DNA of 64,000 nt, from the NCBI RefSeq assembly GCF_010747415.1, contig NZ_JAAGNZ010000001.1:2046001-2110000 (forward strand), in the 5' to 3' direction. The stretch is from Spirosoma agri. Its GTDB lineage: Bacteria > Bacteroidota > Bacteroidia > Cytophagales > Spirosomataceae. Made by a program: the position numbers and the translations under genes. Position 1 is the first letter of the stretch, and every line of letters starts with the position of its first letter. The notes under the pieces are model-generated. The model ran no database searches. It worked only from the letters and a program-made list of their open reading frames with translations, and had not been told where the DNA came from. This document shows positions 26,284-34,816 of this stretch, piece after piece.

Positions 26284-26574
26284 TTATGGCTTTCCGGTGC
26301 GTTGTTGCAAAAACTGAATTAACGGCTGAACGTCCTCGGGAAGGCTCCCATCATCGAAAGTCAGGCTTATTGTCCGGCGGCCTTCCTGAAGATTGAGTGT
26401 ATACTGATATCCGTCCCGCAGTTTTTTATTGGCCGAACCGGCTTTATAGGTTTCAGGATTCGCCAGGACCGCGCCCGCCAGTTTTTGCAAATTGGCGGGC
26501 AGGTCGGTGTCGTGCATTTCGGTCTGTGCTAGTTGCGGAAACAAGCCACCTTCGCGTGAATAGGTCAGTTTCAT
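26284..26574 (-). CDS. Emfourin-like inhibitor of M4 (protealysin-type) protease
   Basis: A 96-residue protein beginning MKLTYSREGGLFPQ, the typical opening of emfourins (x-x-x-R-x-G-G-F/L). It has no signal peptide. Emfourin from Serratia is a slow tight-binding protein inhibitor of protealysin-like M4 metalloproteases, encoded next to the protease. The same order is seen here: the protease gene ends 29 bases upstream on the same strand. The pair probably controls protease activity inside the producer or at the envelope. The late L-T-F-D-D-G-S-L-P segment is also family-like. Confidence 0.85.
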   Translation of the reverse strand: MKLTYSREGGLFPQLAQTEMHDTDLPANLQKLAGAVLANPETYKAGSANKKLRDGYQYTLNLQEGRRTISLTFDDGSLPEDVQPLIQFLQQRTGKP

Positions 26575-26603
26575 CGATCAGACTGCTAAAACCATTAGTG
26601 AGG

Positions 26604-27638
26604 TTACAAGCCCACGGCAACAAACGACTGTTTGGCAATGGTTTCCGTATCAGCGGGTACGCGACCCGCCGTAGCCAGTTTCTTCGCCTGTTTGAGCAGG
26701 GCTGTTTTAAAACTTTTAAAGTTTGTCGTTGGCTTAAGCGTTTTCAACGTTTCGAACCAGAGTAGGGCCGCTTTATCGGTTTCGATGCCGATTGAGACCA
26801 AGTAAAATACTTTGTTCGGAATGCCGCTGTTGATGTGTACCCCGCCGTTGTCGGACGATCCTTTGTAAATCGTAGCCATACTGTCGGGCTGCGGATCTTT
26901 GCCCATCAGTGGGTTGTCGTATGCCGTTCCCGGTGCTTTCATCGACCGCAGGGCCTGTCCCCGAAGCGAGGGCCCCATGATTTCGTCACCGATGAGCCAA
27001 TCGGCGGTGGCAGCGGTCTGCTTTTTGGCAACCTGTTTGATCACCGACCCGAACACATCGGCATAATGTTCATTGAGCGCCCCCGATTGCCCCTGATAAT
27101 TCAGACCAGCTGTGTACTGCACGACACCGTGTGTAAGCTCGTGGGCCGTCACGTCGAGCGCATTGGCCAGATTGATGAAAACCTGACCGTCGCCGTCGCC
27201 AAACGTCATCTCGTCACCATCCCAGAACGCGTTGGCGTAAGCTTTTCCGTAGTGCACGTTCAGGATCATATCCGCGCCGTGGTTATCGACCGACAGGTAG
27301 TTGAACGTATCCTTATAATAACTTCGTATCGTTCCCGCGTTTTCGTAGACCGTATTTACAACGGCATCGGTTGAAGCGGCACCCCCTTCTTTACGAACGA
27401 GCAGAAGCCGCTGATTCTGCGTTGTTTTTGAGTCATATACAAACCGATCCGCCGTTTTGGTGGGGGGTTCCACCAGCGAAGCTTCACTACTTCGTAGGGC
27501 CAGTTGTGCGGCACGGCGCGCGCGAAATTCACGGCTGATCGTTTTGTTTTGCGTCGCTACGTCGATGCCCGCTTTTTTTAGCTCGTCCACCACGAACGGC
27601 GGTATAATATGGCACTTGCAACGAGGATGATTTTTCAT
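26604..27638 (-). CDS. Protealysin-like M4-family zinc metalloprotease
   Basis: A 344-residue thermolysin-fold protease. The zinc/catalytic motif H-E-L-T-H (His166, Glu167, His170) and the third ligand region N-E-H-Y-A-D-V-F-G are intact. A later G-G-V-H-I-N-S-G-I-P-N catalytic-histidine block is also present. The N-terminus, H-P-R-C-K-C-H-I-I-P-P-F, is the short protealysin-type propeptide with the P-P motif; there is no signal peptide. The ATG at 27638 is chosen over an ATG three codons upstream because family members start M-(K/x)-x-H. It heads an operon with the emfourin-like inhibitor. Confidence 0.93.
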   Translation of the reverse strand: MKNHPRCKCHIIPPFVVDELKKAGIDVATQNKTISREFRARRAAQLALRSSEASLVEPPTKTADRFVYDSKTTQNQRLLLVRKEGGAASTDAVVNTVYENAGTIRSYYKDTFNYLSVDNHGADMILNVHYGKAYANAFWDGDEMTFGDGDGQVFINLANALDVTAHELTHGVVQYTAGLNYQGQSGALNEHYADVFGSVIKQVAKKQTAATADWLIGDEIMGPSLRGQALRSMKAPGTAYDNPLMGKDPQPDSMATIYKGSSDNGGVHINSGIPNKVFYLVSIGIETDKAALLWFETLKTLKPTTNFKSFKTALLKQAKKLATAGRVPADTETIAKQSFVAVGL

Positions 27639-27831
27639 GCGAAACACAGTTTGGATTAGGTGAGCGTTGGGTACCTGAATAACGGTTATCGGCTTATCAA
27701 AAGTCTATGGTAAGCTAGCGAAAAACAAGCTAAATAATACCTATTCTGTACCGGGTTTATCCTCCTTTTTATCCAACTGTTTTCGCGCTGATTTGTCGCT
27801 GCCCGTTCGCTATTAATTTGCTGGTCAGCCG

Positions 27832-28752
27832 CTAATTGAACGATTGCCTGAATTCGAGAGGTGATACGCTGGTTTTGCTCTTGAATAATTTGTTGAACGA
27901 CTGTGGATACTCAAATCCCAATCGGTACGCGATTTCACCGACCGAGAGCGACGTTGTCGTCAGAATCTCTTTTGCTTTTTCGATCAACTTACCGTGGATA
28001 TGTTGCTGGGCGTTTTGGCCAGTTAGCGACCGCAACGTATCGCTTAAATAATTGGGCGATACGTTCAATTGCTCGGCAATCGAATGCACCGTCGGCAGTC
28101 CCTGTTCCTGGACGAGGTTTCCATCAAAATAAGCTGATAACAACGCTTCCAGGCGGATCAGTAAATCGTTGCTGGCATTTTTACGGGTGATAAACTGCCG
28201 GTTATAAAATCGATTGGAATAGCTGAGCAGCAAGTCGATGTGCGCTATGATCACATCCTGACTGTAGCCATCGATCGCCGAATAATATTCCTGCTCAATG
28301 TTGCGCATGATTGAGGTTACCATCGTCTCTTCTTTTTCCGACAGGTGCAGCGCTTCGTGCACCGCGTAAGAAAAAAAGCCGTACTCTTTAAGCCGCTTCG
28401 CCAGAGGATAATTCCGAACAAAATCAGGGTGAACCACCAGCCAAATGCCGCAAAGCGATATCTCGTCGGTTTCGGTCGTGGAAATGACCTGACCGGGCGA
28501 GAAAAAAGTCATAATGCCATCGTCAAAATCATAATAGCTCTGCCCGTATTTCATCTTGCCTTTAAAGTCTTTCTTGGTGCAGATCGAGTAGAAATTATAG
28601 ATGACGCTGCGCATCGTTTCGGTGAGATGGCATTGTATGTCGTTCAAATTAATGACGCTCACCAACGGGTGCGCTGGCTTGGGCAGCTCCAGTAAACGAT
28701 GCAATTCAGAAATTGACGTAATAACGTAGGGCGGAGTCGATTCTTTTTTCAT
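27832..28752 (-). CDS. AraC-family transcriptional regulator
   Basis: A 306-residue regulator with an N-terminal cupin-like sensor (about 30-180) and a C-terminal AraC domain (about 205-305: H-S-I-A-E-Q-L-N-V-S-P-N-Y-L-S-D-T-L and I-A-Y-R-L-G-F-E-Y-P-Q-S-F). The L-T-G-Q-N-A-Q-Q-H-I-H segment between the two helix-turn-helix units is typical of a large Bacteroidota subgroup often found beside aldo/keto reductases and other oxidoreductases. Here an aldo/keto reductase lies immediately upstream on the same strand, a probable target. Confidence 0.9.
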   Translation of the reverse strand: MKKESTPPYVITSISELHRLLELPKPAHPLVSVINLNDIQCHLTETMRSVIYNFYSICTKKDFKGKMKYGQSYYDFDDGIMTFFSPGQVISTTETDEISLCGIWLVVHPDFVRNYPLAKRLKEYGFFSYAVHEALHLSEKEETMVTSIMRNIEQEYYSAIDGYSQDVIIAHIDLLLSYSNRFYNRQFITRKNASNDLLIRLEALLSAYFDGNLVQEQGLPTVHSIAEQLNVSPNYLSDTLRSLTGQNAQQHIHGKLIEKAKEILTTTSLSVGEIAYRLGFEYPQSFNKLFKSKTSVSPLEFRQSFN

Positions 28753-28771
28753 CGGTACAAATGGTCTGGTT

Positions 28772-28810
28772 GCCCGTAAAAACTGTCGTTTGAGGGCAGT
28801 TTTTACGGGC
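28772..28810 (-). terminator. Hairpin between aldo/keto reductase and AraC genes
   Basis: Perfect 14-bp arms 28772-28785 and 28797-28810 with an 11-base loop, lying 13 bases past the reductase stop. The A-rich part of the stem gives the minus strand an internal T5. Confidence 0.7.
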
Positions 28811-28823
28811 TGGTTCTGCTTGT

Positions 28824-29834
28824 TTAGTTATCTATCGTTGCCATTGTCATGGCATCGTAGCGGTCGCCGGTCGGGGTTCCCAGCGGAACGATCGTTTCGA
28901 GTTGGTTCATTTCGTCAGCGCTCAGTGTAATGCGGGTAGCGTCGATGTTTTCTTCTACGTATTTAACCCGCTTAGTCCCCGGAATGGGCAGATACCCTTT
29001 CGAAAGAACCCACGCGAGCGACAGCTGTGACGCCGTGATACCTTTTGCTTCGGCCATTTCTTTGATCGCCTGAACCAGTTCCAGGTTTTTGTAGAACTGC
29101 TCGCCCTGAAACCGAGGAATACTCCGCCGGAAATCGTCGGCCGGAAAATCATCCGGACTTTTAACGTCACCGGACATAAAGCCCCGGCCCAGTGGTGAAT
29201 AGGCGACAAAACCGATGCCCAACGCCTGAAGCGTAGCCAAAATGCCGGCCTCTTCCACGCTCCGCTCAAACAGCGAATACTCAGTCTGCACGGCTGTTAA
29301 GGGATGGACCTGATGCGCCTTTGTTATCGTTGCCGACGACACTTCAGATAAACCAATATAGCCGACTTTACCTTCTTTCACCAGATCGGCCATCGCTCCG
29401 ACCGTGTCTTCAATGGGCGTATTGGGATCTAACCGGTGCAGGTAATAGAGATCGATGTAATCTGTACCCAGGTTTTTCAGCGACCGTTCGACCGCCTTCC
29501 TGACGTAGTCCGGTCTACCGTTCATTTGCCAGGTTAGTTGCTCGTTATCGTCGATCTCGTAGCCGAACTTGGTTGCAATGATGTACTTGTCCCGGTTTCC
29601 TTTGATCGCTTTGGCAACCAGTCGCTCGTTAGCCAGCGGACCATACAGATCGGCGGTATCTAAAAAGTTGCCCCCCAATTCGAGCGAACGGTGAATGGTC
29701 GCTATAGATTCCGTTTCATCGGCTTTTCCGTAAATATCCGAACCGGCAATTTGGGTCATGCCCATGCAGCCAAGCCCGATTGCCGGAACGACAAGCCCCT
29801 GACTGCCTAAATTGGTTTTTTGAAGAGTGTTCAT
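28824..29834 (-). CDS. Aldo/keto reductase
   Basis: A 336-residue (beta/alpha)8 NADPH-dependent reductase. The catalytic tetrad is visible: Asp/Tyr in [10 protein letters not shown] (about 55-64), Lys in I-I-A-T-K-F-G and His in Y-L-H-R-L-D. A C-terminal cofactor-phosphate loop I-P-G-T-K-R-V-K-Y is also present. It resembles the YajO/AKR13-type bacterial reductases acting on aldehydes and ketones. It is followed by an AraC regulator and separated from acs by an unusual long hairpin. Confidence 0.93.
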   Translation of the reverse strand: MNTLQKTNLGSQGLVVPAIGLGCMGMTQIAGSDIYGKADETESIATIHRSLELGGNFLDTADLYGPLANERLVAKAIKGNRDKYIIATKFGYEIDDNEQLTWQMNGRPDYVRKAVERSLKNLGTDYIDLYYLHRLDPNTPIEDTVGAMADLVKEGKVGYIGLSEVSSATITKAHQVHPLTAVQTEYSLFERSVEEAGILATLQALGIGFVAYSPLGRGFMSGDVKSPDDFPADDFRRSIPRFQGEQFYKNLELVQAIKEMAEAKGITASQLSLAWVLSKGYLPIPGTKRVKYVEENIDATRITLSADEMNQLETIVPLGTPTGDRYDAMTMATIDN

Positions 29835-29958
29835 TGGTTACGCTTTACGTTGTGTTGTGATTTGACGATGCAAAGGTCAGGCAACTAACAAGTCAAACTG
29901 TAGCCAAATCCCGTATTGTTGTGTCCAGAATGAGGAGTGAACAGCCTGTAAAACAGAA

Positions 29959-30039
29959 CGTGGTTCGGGAAGGGGCCAGGATTGATACGCCGTATCTCCA
30001 AGATACGGCGTATCAATCCTGGCCCCTTCCCGAACCACG
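29959..30039. terminator. Very long perfect hairpin (39-bp arms) downstream of acs
   Basis: Arms 29959-29997 and 30001-30039 pair without mismatch around a CCA loop. The apical 9 bp (GCCGTATCT) and loop are identical to the hairpin at 14705-14767, and one flanking pair differs in a compensated way; the outer arms are unrelated. It begins 15 bases past the acs stop (minus strand). There is no strong T run. Confidence 0.7.
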
Positions 30040-30054
30040 CTTTCAAACCGGAAA

Positions 30055-31950
30055 TTACAGGGCTCCGGCTTTGATTTCGTCTACCACCGCCGGGTCGAGC
30101 AGGGTGGACGTGTCACCAAGGTTACCGGTATCGCCTTCGGCAATTTTGCGGAGAATCCGGCGCATGATTTTGCCGGAACGGGTTTTGGGTAAGCCCGTCA
30201 CAAACTGAATTTTGTCAGGCTTGGCGATCGGACCGATTACCCGACTCACCGTTGCCAGAATGTCGCGCTTGGTCAGGTCGGCATCGTGGTCGGTCGGTTG
30301 CTGATCCGTGATCACATACGCGTAGATGCCTTGCCCTTTGATGTCGTGCGGATACCCAACTACGGCACTCTCGACCACGCCCGTGTGCATGTTGATCGCG
30401 TTTTCGACCTCGGCGGTACCGATGCGGTGTCCGGATACGTTCAGCACATCGTCGACGCGACCCGTGATGCGGTAATACCCCTCTTCGTCGCGCAGACAGC
30501 CATCACCGGTGAAGTAGAGTCCCGGATAGGTAGCAAAATAAGTCTGCCGGCAGCGCTCGTGGTCGCCGTAGGTAGTGCGTAGAATGCCCGGCCACGGAAA
30601 TTTAATGCAGAGGTTGCCGCTCACGCCATTGCCTTCGATTTCTTTCCCGGTTTCATCCACCAGAATCGGTTGAACGCCGGGTAGGGGCAGGGTCGCAAAT
30701 GTCGGCTTGGTTTTGGTAATGCCTGCCAATGGCGAAATCAGAATGCCCCCCGTTTCGGTTTGCCACCACGTATCGACAATCGGGCAGCGGTTTTTACCGA
30801 TATTGTCATCGTACCAGTGCCACGCTTCTTCGTTGATCGGTTCACCAACCGAGCCCAGCACCTGCAAACTGCTCAGATCATGGTTTGTGACCTTGTCCAG
30901 TCCAAAACCCATGAGTGAGCGTATGGCCGTCGGAGCCGTGTACAAAATATTGACTTTGTGCTTATCAGTGATATCCCAGAAGCGGCCATTGTCAGGATAG
31001 GTCGGTGTTCCTTCGAAAAGCAGGGAGGTGGCACCACAAGCCAGCGGTCCGTAGACAATGTAACTATGGCCGGTGATCCAGCCGATGTCGGCGGTGCAGA
31101 AATGCACCTGATCCGGTTCGTATTGAAATACGTTCTGGAAGGTGTAGGCTGCGTAGACCATGTAGCCCCCACACGTATGCACAACGCCTTTGGGTTTACC
31201 CGTCGATCCCGACGTATACAGAATGAACAGCATATCTTCGGCGTCCATTTCCTCCGCCGGGCATTCGGCCGTAACCTGCTTCAGTTCCTGTTCCCACCAC
31301 ACATCGCGGCCTTTCAGCATCGAAACCGGTGTCCGCGTACGCGTCAGAACGATCACCCGCTGAACGCCGGGGCAGCCGATCAGGGCATCATCGACTGTAC
31401 TTTTCAGCGGAATTTCTTTATTGCCACGGTAGGCCCCATCGGCCGTAATGACCACTTTGCACTGGGCATCGTTGATGCGGTCGGCAATGCTCTGCGCCGA
31501 AAATCCACCGAATACCACCGAATGAACGGCTCCGATACGCGCACAGGCCAATACCGCAATCGCCAGTTCAGGTACCATCGGCATGTAAATACAAACCCGG
31601 TCGCCCTTCACGACGCCATTGCGTTTCAGCACATTGGCGAAGCGGCAAACCTGATCATGAAGCATTCGGTACGTTAGCGTAGCCCCCGCTTCGTTCGGAT
31701 CATTGGGTTCCCAGATAATAGCGGGCTGGTCGCCTTTCGTGGCCAGATGCCGGTCGAGACAGTTTTCGGTAATGTTGAGTTTCCCGCCAACGAACCATTT
31801 GATGTTCGGTTCGGTAAAATTCCACTGTAGGGTTTTGGTCCAGGGTTTGCGCCATTGAAACTCCTGCGCTATTTCGGCCCAGAACTCTTCTGGATCGTCA
31901 ACGCTTTTCTGGTAAGCAAGCTGGTATTCGTCAAAGGTTCGGATACGCAT
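30055..31950 (-). CDS. acs: Acetate--CoA ligase (acetyl-CoA synthetase)
   Basis: A 631-residue ANL-superfamily enzyme making acetyl-CoA from acetate, ATP and CoA. It shows the P-loop [19 protein letters not shown], the Y-F-T-G-D-G core and the C-terminal [10 protein letters not shown], whose lysine is the site regulated by acetylation in other bacteria. The ATG at 31950 ([10 protein letters not shown]) is used; the apparent upstream start is a TTG. It is followed physically upstream by a small membrane protein and an MHS transporter, a typical Bacteroidota acetate/monocarboxylate cluster. Confidence 0.96.
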   Translation of the reverse strand: MRIRTFDEYQLAYQKSVDDPEEFWAEIAQEFQWRKPWTKTLQWNFTEPNIKWFVGGKLNITENCLDRHLATKGDQPAIIWEPNDPNEAGATLTYRMLHDQVCRFANVLKRNGVVKGDRVCIYMPMVPELAIAVLACARIGAVHSVVFGGFSAQSIADRINDAQCKVVITADGAYRGNKEIPLKSTVDDALIGCPGVQRVIVLTRTRTPVSMLKGRDVWWEQELKQVTAECPAEEMDAEDMLFILYTSGSTGKPKGVVHTCGGYMVYAAYTFQNVFQYEPDQVHFCTADIGWITGHSYIVYGPLACGATSLLFEGTPTYPDNGRFWDITDKHKVNILYTAPTAIRSLMGFGLDKVTNHDLSSLQVLGSVGEPINEEAWHWYDDNIGKNRCPIVDTWWQTETGGILISPLAGITKTKPTFATLPLPGVQPILVDETGKEIEGNGVSGNLCIKFPWPGILRTTYGDHERCRQTYFATYPGLYFTGDGCLRDEEGYYRITGRVDDVLNVSGHRIGTAEVENAINMHTGVVESAVVGYPHDIKGQGIYAYVITDQQPTDHDADLTKRDILATVSRVIGPIAKPDKIQFVTGLPKTRSGKIMRRILRKIAEGDTGNLGDTSTLLDPAVVDEIKAGAL

Positions 31951-32060
31951 AATCAAAGGTGACCGGAAGACCGGTTCGATGAGCGAATGAGTAAAAAATT
32001 GAGCAAAAAGAAATACTGGATGGCAAATCTATTCACTCTTTTGCTGGAACACCAGTCCAA

Positions 32061-32294
32061 TCATTCATTCTTTCGCTCGTTGGAATCGTACTCACCATCC
32101 AACGCGTACTTGCCGAAAAGAAGCAGCCCACCCACAACGATGGGAATCAATACGCAGAGAATGACCCAGCCAAAAACGCGGTCTTCGAGTTTATCGCTGG
32201 TAATTTTGGCCAGACTGTCCGTAATCTGGTCGTAGCCGACATAGATGCCGAGGAGTATCCAGACGACACCGAGGTATTTTTTTAGTGCATTCAT
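32061..32294 (-). CDS. Small two-helix membrane protein (DUF6814-like)
   Basis: A 77-residue protein starting MNALKKYLGVVWILLG with two hydrophobic helices (about 7-24 and 45-65) joined by a short charged loop. It matches the small membrane protein usually found between an MFS transporter and acetyl-CoA synthetase in Bacteroidota, and may help the transporter. The ATG at 32294 is taken because a stretch further upstream reads into the intergenic region. No catalytic residues are visible. Confidence 0.75.
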   Translation of the reverse strand: MNALKKYLGVVWILLGIYVGYDQITDSLAKITSDKLEDRVFGWVILCVLIPIVVGGLLLFGKYALDGEYDSNERKNE

Positions 32295-32376
32295 AAGGTT
32301 TAAGGGCGAAAGAGTGAATGAGAACAAGAGCGAAAAGCTAGCGCAACTAATTTTAGCTGTATTGGGAGTTGCTCGT

Positions 32377-33945
32377 TCACTCGTTTGCGCTTTCGCTTTT
32401 ATTATTCAGGTAAAGCACACCAATCACGAAGCAGACCCCGGCCACCAGAATAGGATACCAGAGCCCTTCAAGGTACGGTTTATCGACCGATCCCGGTGTC
32501 AGTTCGTTGGCTTTCGTTGCCGTTGCTACCAGGGCCGTTGCAATGAAGGGTGTCAATCCACCAAAGATGCCATTGCCAATGTGATACGGCAACGACATTG
32601 ATGTATACCGAATGCGGGTGGGGAACAACTCGACCAGAAACGCAGCAATCGGGCCGTAAACCATCGTTACGTATAACACTTGCAAGAATATAAGTACCGT
32701 CATCAGCCAGAAACTGGCGGAGGGCAACGTTATGGCTTTTGTGCGCTCCGGCTTGGCCGGTGAATTGGGCGTCGCGTTCGGCGTTACGGTGCGTTCGATG
32801 TCTTTCGCTACCAAGCCATCAGCGTAAAAATGAGCCGTCGTTACCGTCATCAATAAATCGCCGTTGGGTTGTTTAGTTAGTTTGCGGTTGATCGTACGGG
32901 CATCTGAAAACTCCTGCTTCGTCGTTAAGTCGGCCAGGTTGTACATTTTTTCGTAGATCGGGCGGTAGGTCAGGATACCCAGCAGCATACCCGCGAGCAT
33001 GATTGGTTTACGACCAATGCGATCCGATAGTCCACCAAAAATGACGAAGAATGGGGTTGCTGCCAGCAAGGCTACCGCCACAATACTATTGGACTGGACA
33101 AACTCAATGTTGCACGCTTTTTGAATGAACGAAAGCGCGTAGAACTGGCCCGTATACCAGATCACACCCTGCCCCGCCGTGGCACCGAACAAGGCCAGCA
33201 ATACCACTTTAAGGTTTTGTTTCTTCCCAAAACTTTCCGCCAGTGGATTTTTCGAGATCTTGCCTTCCGTCTTCAGCTTCGAGAATAGGGGCGATTCGGC
33301 CATGCGCATCCGGATGATGATCGAAACGCCGACCAATAGAATGGACAGGATAAACGGCACCCGCCAGCCCCAATCGGCAAACGCATCGACGCCCAGCGAT
33401 TCGCGCGTGATCAGGATAACGCCCAACGACACGAAGAGACCGAGCGTGGCCGTTGTCTGGATAAAACTCGTGTAATATCCCCGTCGGCCTTCGGGTGCGT
33501 ACTCCGCTACGTAGGTTGCCGCCCCACCGTATTCACCGCCGAGGGCAAGGCCCTGAATTAATCGAAGCAGGAGTACCAGCAGGGGAGCCCAGAAGCCAAT
33601 CGTGGCGTAGCCGGGGACAAGGCCAATGGCAAACGTAGAGCCACCCATCAGGACCAGCGTAACCAGAAACGTATATTTTCGACCAACCAGATCGCCCAGC
33701 CGTCCGAAGACCAACGCACCGAACGGGCGCACAACGAAACCGGCGGCAAAGGTGGCCAGCGTAGACAGCAGGGCGGCCGTTGGATTATCTTTTGGAAAAA
33801 ACTGCGACGATAAAATGGCGGCCAGACTGCCGAAAATGTAAAAGTCGTACCATTCGATGAGCGTCCCGACCGATGAGGCCGAGATAACGCTGAACAGTGT
33901 CCGATTGGAAATAGCCTGTTGGGCTTTGGCTTTGTTGCCGACCAT
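32377..33945 (-). CDS. MFS transporter of the metabolite:H+ symporter (MHS) type
   Basis: A 522-residue 12-helix transporter. The N-terminal G-T-L-I-E-W-Y-D-F-Y-I-F-G motif, the loop G-R-L-G-D-L-V-G-R-K, the G-L-A-L-G-G-E-Y-G-G-A signature and the mid-protein G-L-S-D-R-I-G-R-K-P-I-M are diagnostic of the ProP/ShiA/KgtP group. A large insertion of about 90 residues (about 330-420) between helices 8 and 9 is longer than usual. It presumably imports an organic acid by proton symport, perhaps acetate or another monocarboxylate given its neighbours acs and the DUF6814-like gene; the substrate is inferred. Confidence 0.9.
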   Translation of the reverse strand: MVGNKAKAQQAISNRTLFSVISASSVGTLIEWYDFYIFGSLAAILSSQFFPKDNPTAALLSTLATFAAGFVVRPFGALVFGRLGDLVGRKYTFLVTLVLMGGSTFAIGLVPGYATIGFWAPLLVLLLRLIQGLALGGEYGGAATYVAEYAPEGRRGYYTSFIQTTATLGLFVSLGVILITRESLGVDAFADWGWRVPFILSILLVGVSIIIRMRMAESPLFSKLKTEGKISKNPLAESFGKKQNLKVVLLALFGATAGQGVIWYTGQFYALSFIQKACNIEFVQSNSIVAVALLAATPFFVIFGGLSDRIGRKPIMLAGMLLGILTYRPIYEKMYNLADLTTKQEFSDARTINRKLTKQPNGDLLMTVTTAHFYADGLVAKDIERTVTPNATPNSPAKPERTKAITLPSASFWLMTVLIFLQVLYVTMVYGPIAAFLVELFPTRIRYTSMSLPYHIGNGIFGGLTPFIATALVATATKANELTPGSVDKPYLEGLWYPILVAGVCFVIGVLYLNNKSESANE

Positions 33946-34018
33946 AGATCAGGAGTAGAAAGGGGTGGGTTCTGTCTCCAAAGCAACAGGCTGGCATTTC
34001 TTACCGTATCTGGATCAA

Positions 34019-34066
34019 GGACGCTGACTACTGGCTATTTTCTTCAACAGCCAATAGCCAGCGTCC
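34019..34066 (-). terminator. Bulged hairpin after pdxH
   Basis: GGACGCT (34019-34025) and GGCTATT (34033-34039) pair with AATAGCC (34053-34059) and AGCGTCC (34060-34066), with a seven-base bulge in the left arm. It lies 14 bases past the pdxH stop. Confidence 0.6.
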
Positions 34067-34079
34067 AACGGCTTACTAG

Positions 34080-34721
34080 CTAGGGAGCCAGTCGTTCGAT
34101 GAGCCAATGGCCGGCTTCCTGACGATAGCGAATCCGGTCGTGGAGCCGACTGGGGCGGCCTTGCCAAAACTCGACCGCATCGGGCACGATCCGAAAACCA
34201 CCCCAGTAGGGCGGGCGGGGGATTGGTTGACCGGCAAACCGGGCTTCAATCTCGTTCTGGCGGTTTTCCAGCACATCGCGACTCTCGATTACCGAACTCT
34301 GATGCGATACCCACGCCCCGATCTGACTTCCGCGCGGACGGCTGCCGAAATAAGCATCCGACTCCTGCGCGCTCACTTTTTCTACCCGGCCTTCGATGCG
34401 GATCTGGCGTTCGAGCGCCTGGTAAAAGAACGTAAGTGTCGCAAAAGGATGACTGATCAGTTCCTGTCCTTTCCGGCTTTCGTAATTCGTGTAGAAAACA
34501 AAACCGGCCTCCGATACATCCTTGAGCAGAACGATTCGCCCATCGGGGCGCCCATCGGCCGTAACGGTGCTAACGTACATTGCATTAGGCTCTGGAATGT
34601 TAGCCTGTAGCGCAGCATCGAACCAAACCCGAAATTGAGCGATGGGGTCCACTAAAACATCGGCCGTATCTAAACCGTTTAGCGTATATTCTTTACGTAA
34701 GTCACTGATTGTTGACGGCAT
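34080..34721 (-). CDS. pdxH: Pyridoxine/pyridoxamine 5'-phosphate oxidase
   Basis: A 213-residue FMN enzyme converting pyridoxine- or pyridoxamine-phosphate to PLP, the active vitamin B6. Family motifs are L-R-K-E-Y near residue 8, [15 protein letters not shown], the FMN-binding [13 protein letters not shown], and the C-terminal [14 protein letters not shown]. The ATG at 34721 gives the standard length. It is divergent from the DUF349 gene and upstream of the MHS transporter on the same strand. Confidence 0.96.
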   Translation of the reverse strand: MPSTISDLRKEYTLNGLDTADVLVDPIAQFRVWFDAALQANIPEPNAMYVSTVTADGRPDGRIVLLKDVSEAGFVFYTNYESRKGQELISHPFATLTFFYQALERQIRIEGRVEKVSAQESDAYFGSRPRGSQIGAWVSHQSSVIESRDVLENRQNEIEARFAGQPIPRPPYWGGFRIVPDAVEFWQGRPSRLHDRIRYRQEAGHWLIERLAP

Positions 34722-34783
34722 GTCGCTGGGTTTGTTTAACGGCTTTTCAATGGCTGGAATACAGGAAAATCCGCATATTGTCG

Positions 34784-34791
34784 TACTTTTG
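34784..34791 (+). promoter_or_regulatory. Candidate -7 box for the DUF349 gene
   Basis: TACTTTTG matches the Bacteroidota -7 consensus TAnnTTTG and lies 25 bases upstream of the DUF349 ATG. A convincing -33 TTTG is not seen, so this is a half-supported promoter. Confidence 0.45.
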
Positions 34792-34816
34792 CAAAAGTAA
34801 TCGGTACGTTCCCAAC

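Noticed and set aside
26835-27374. 179-codon open frame opposite the M4 protease
   Set aside because: Antisense shadow; the protease frame has a clear catalytic motif.
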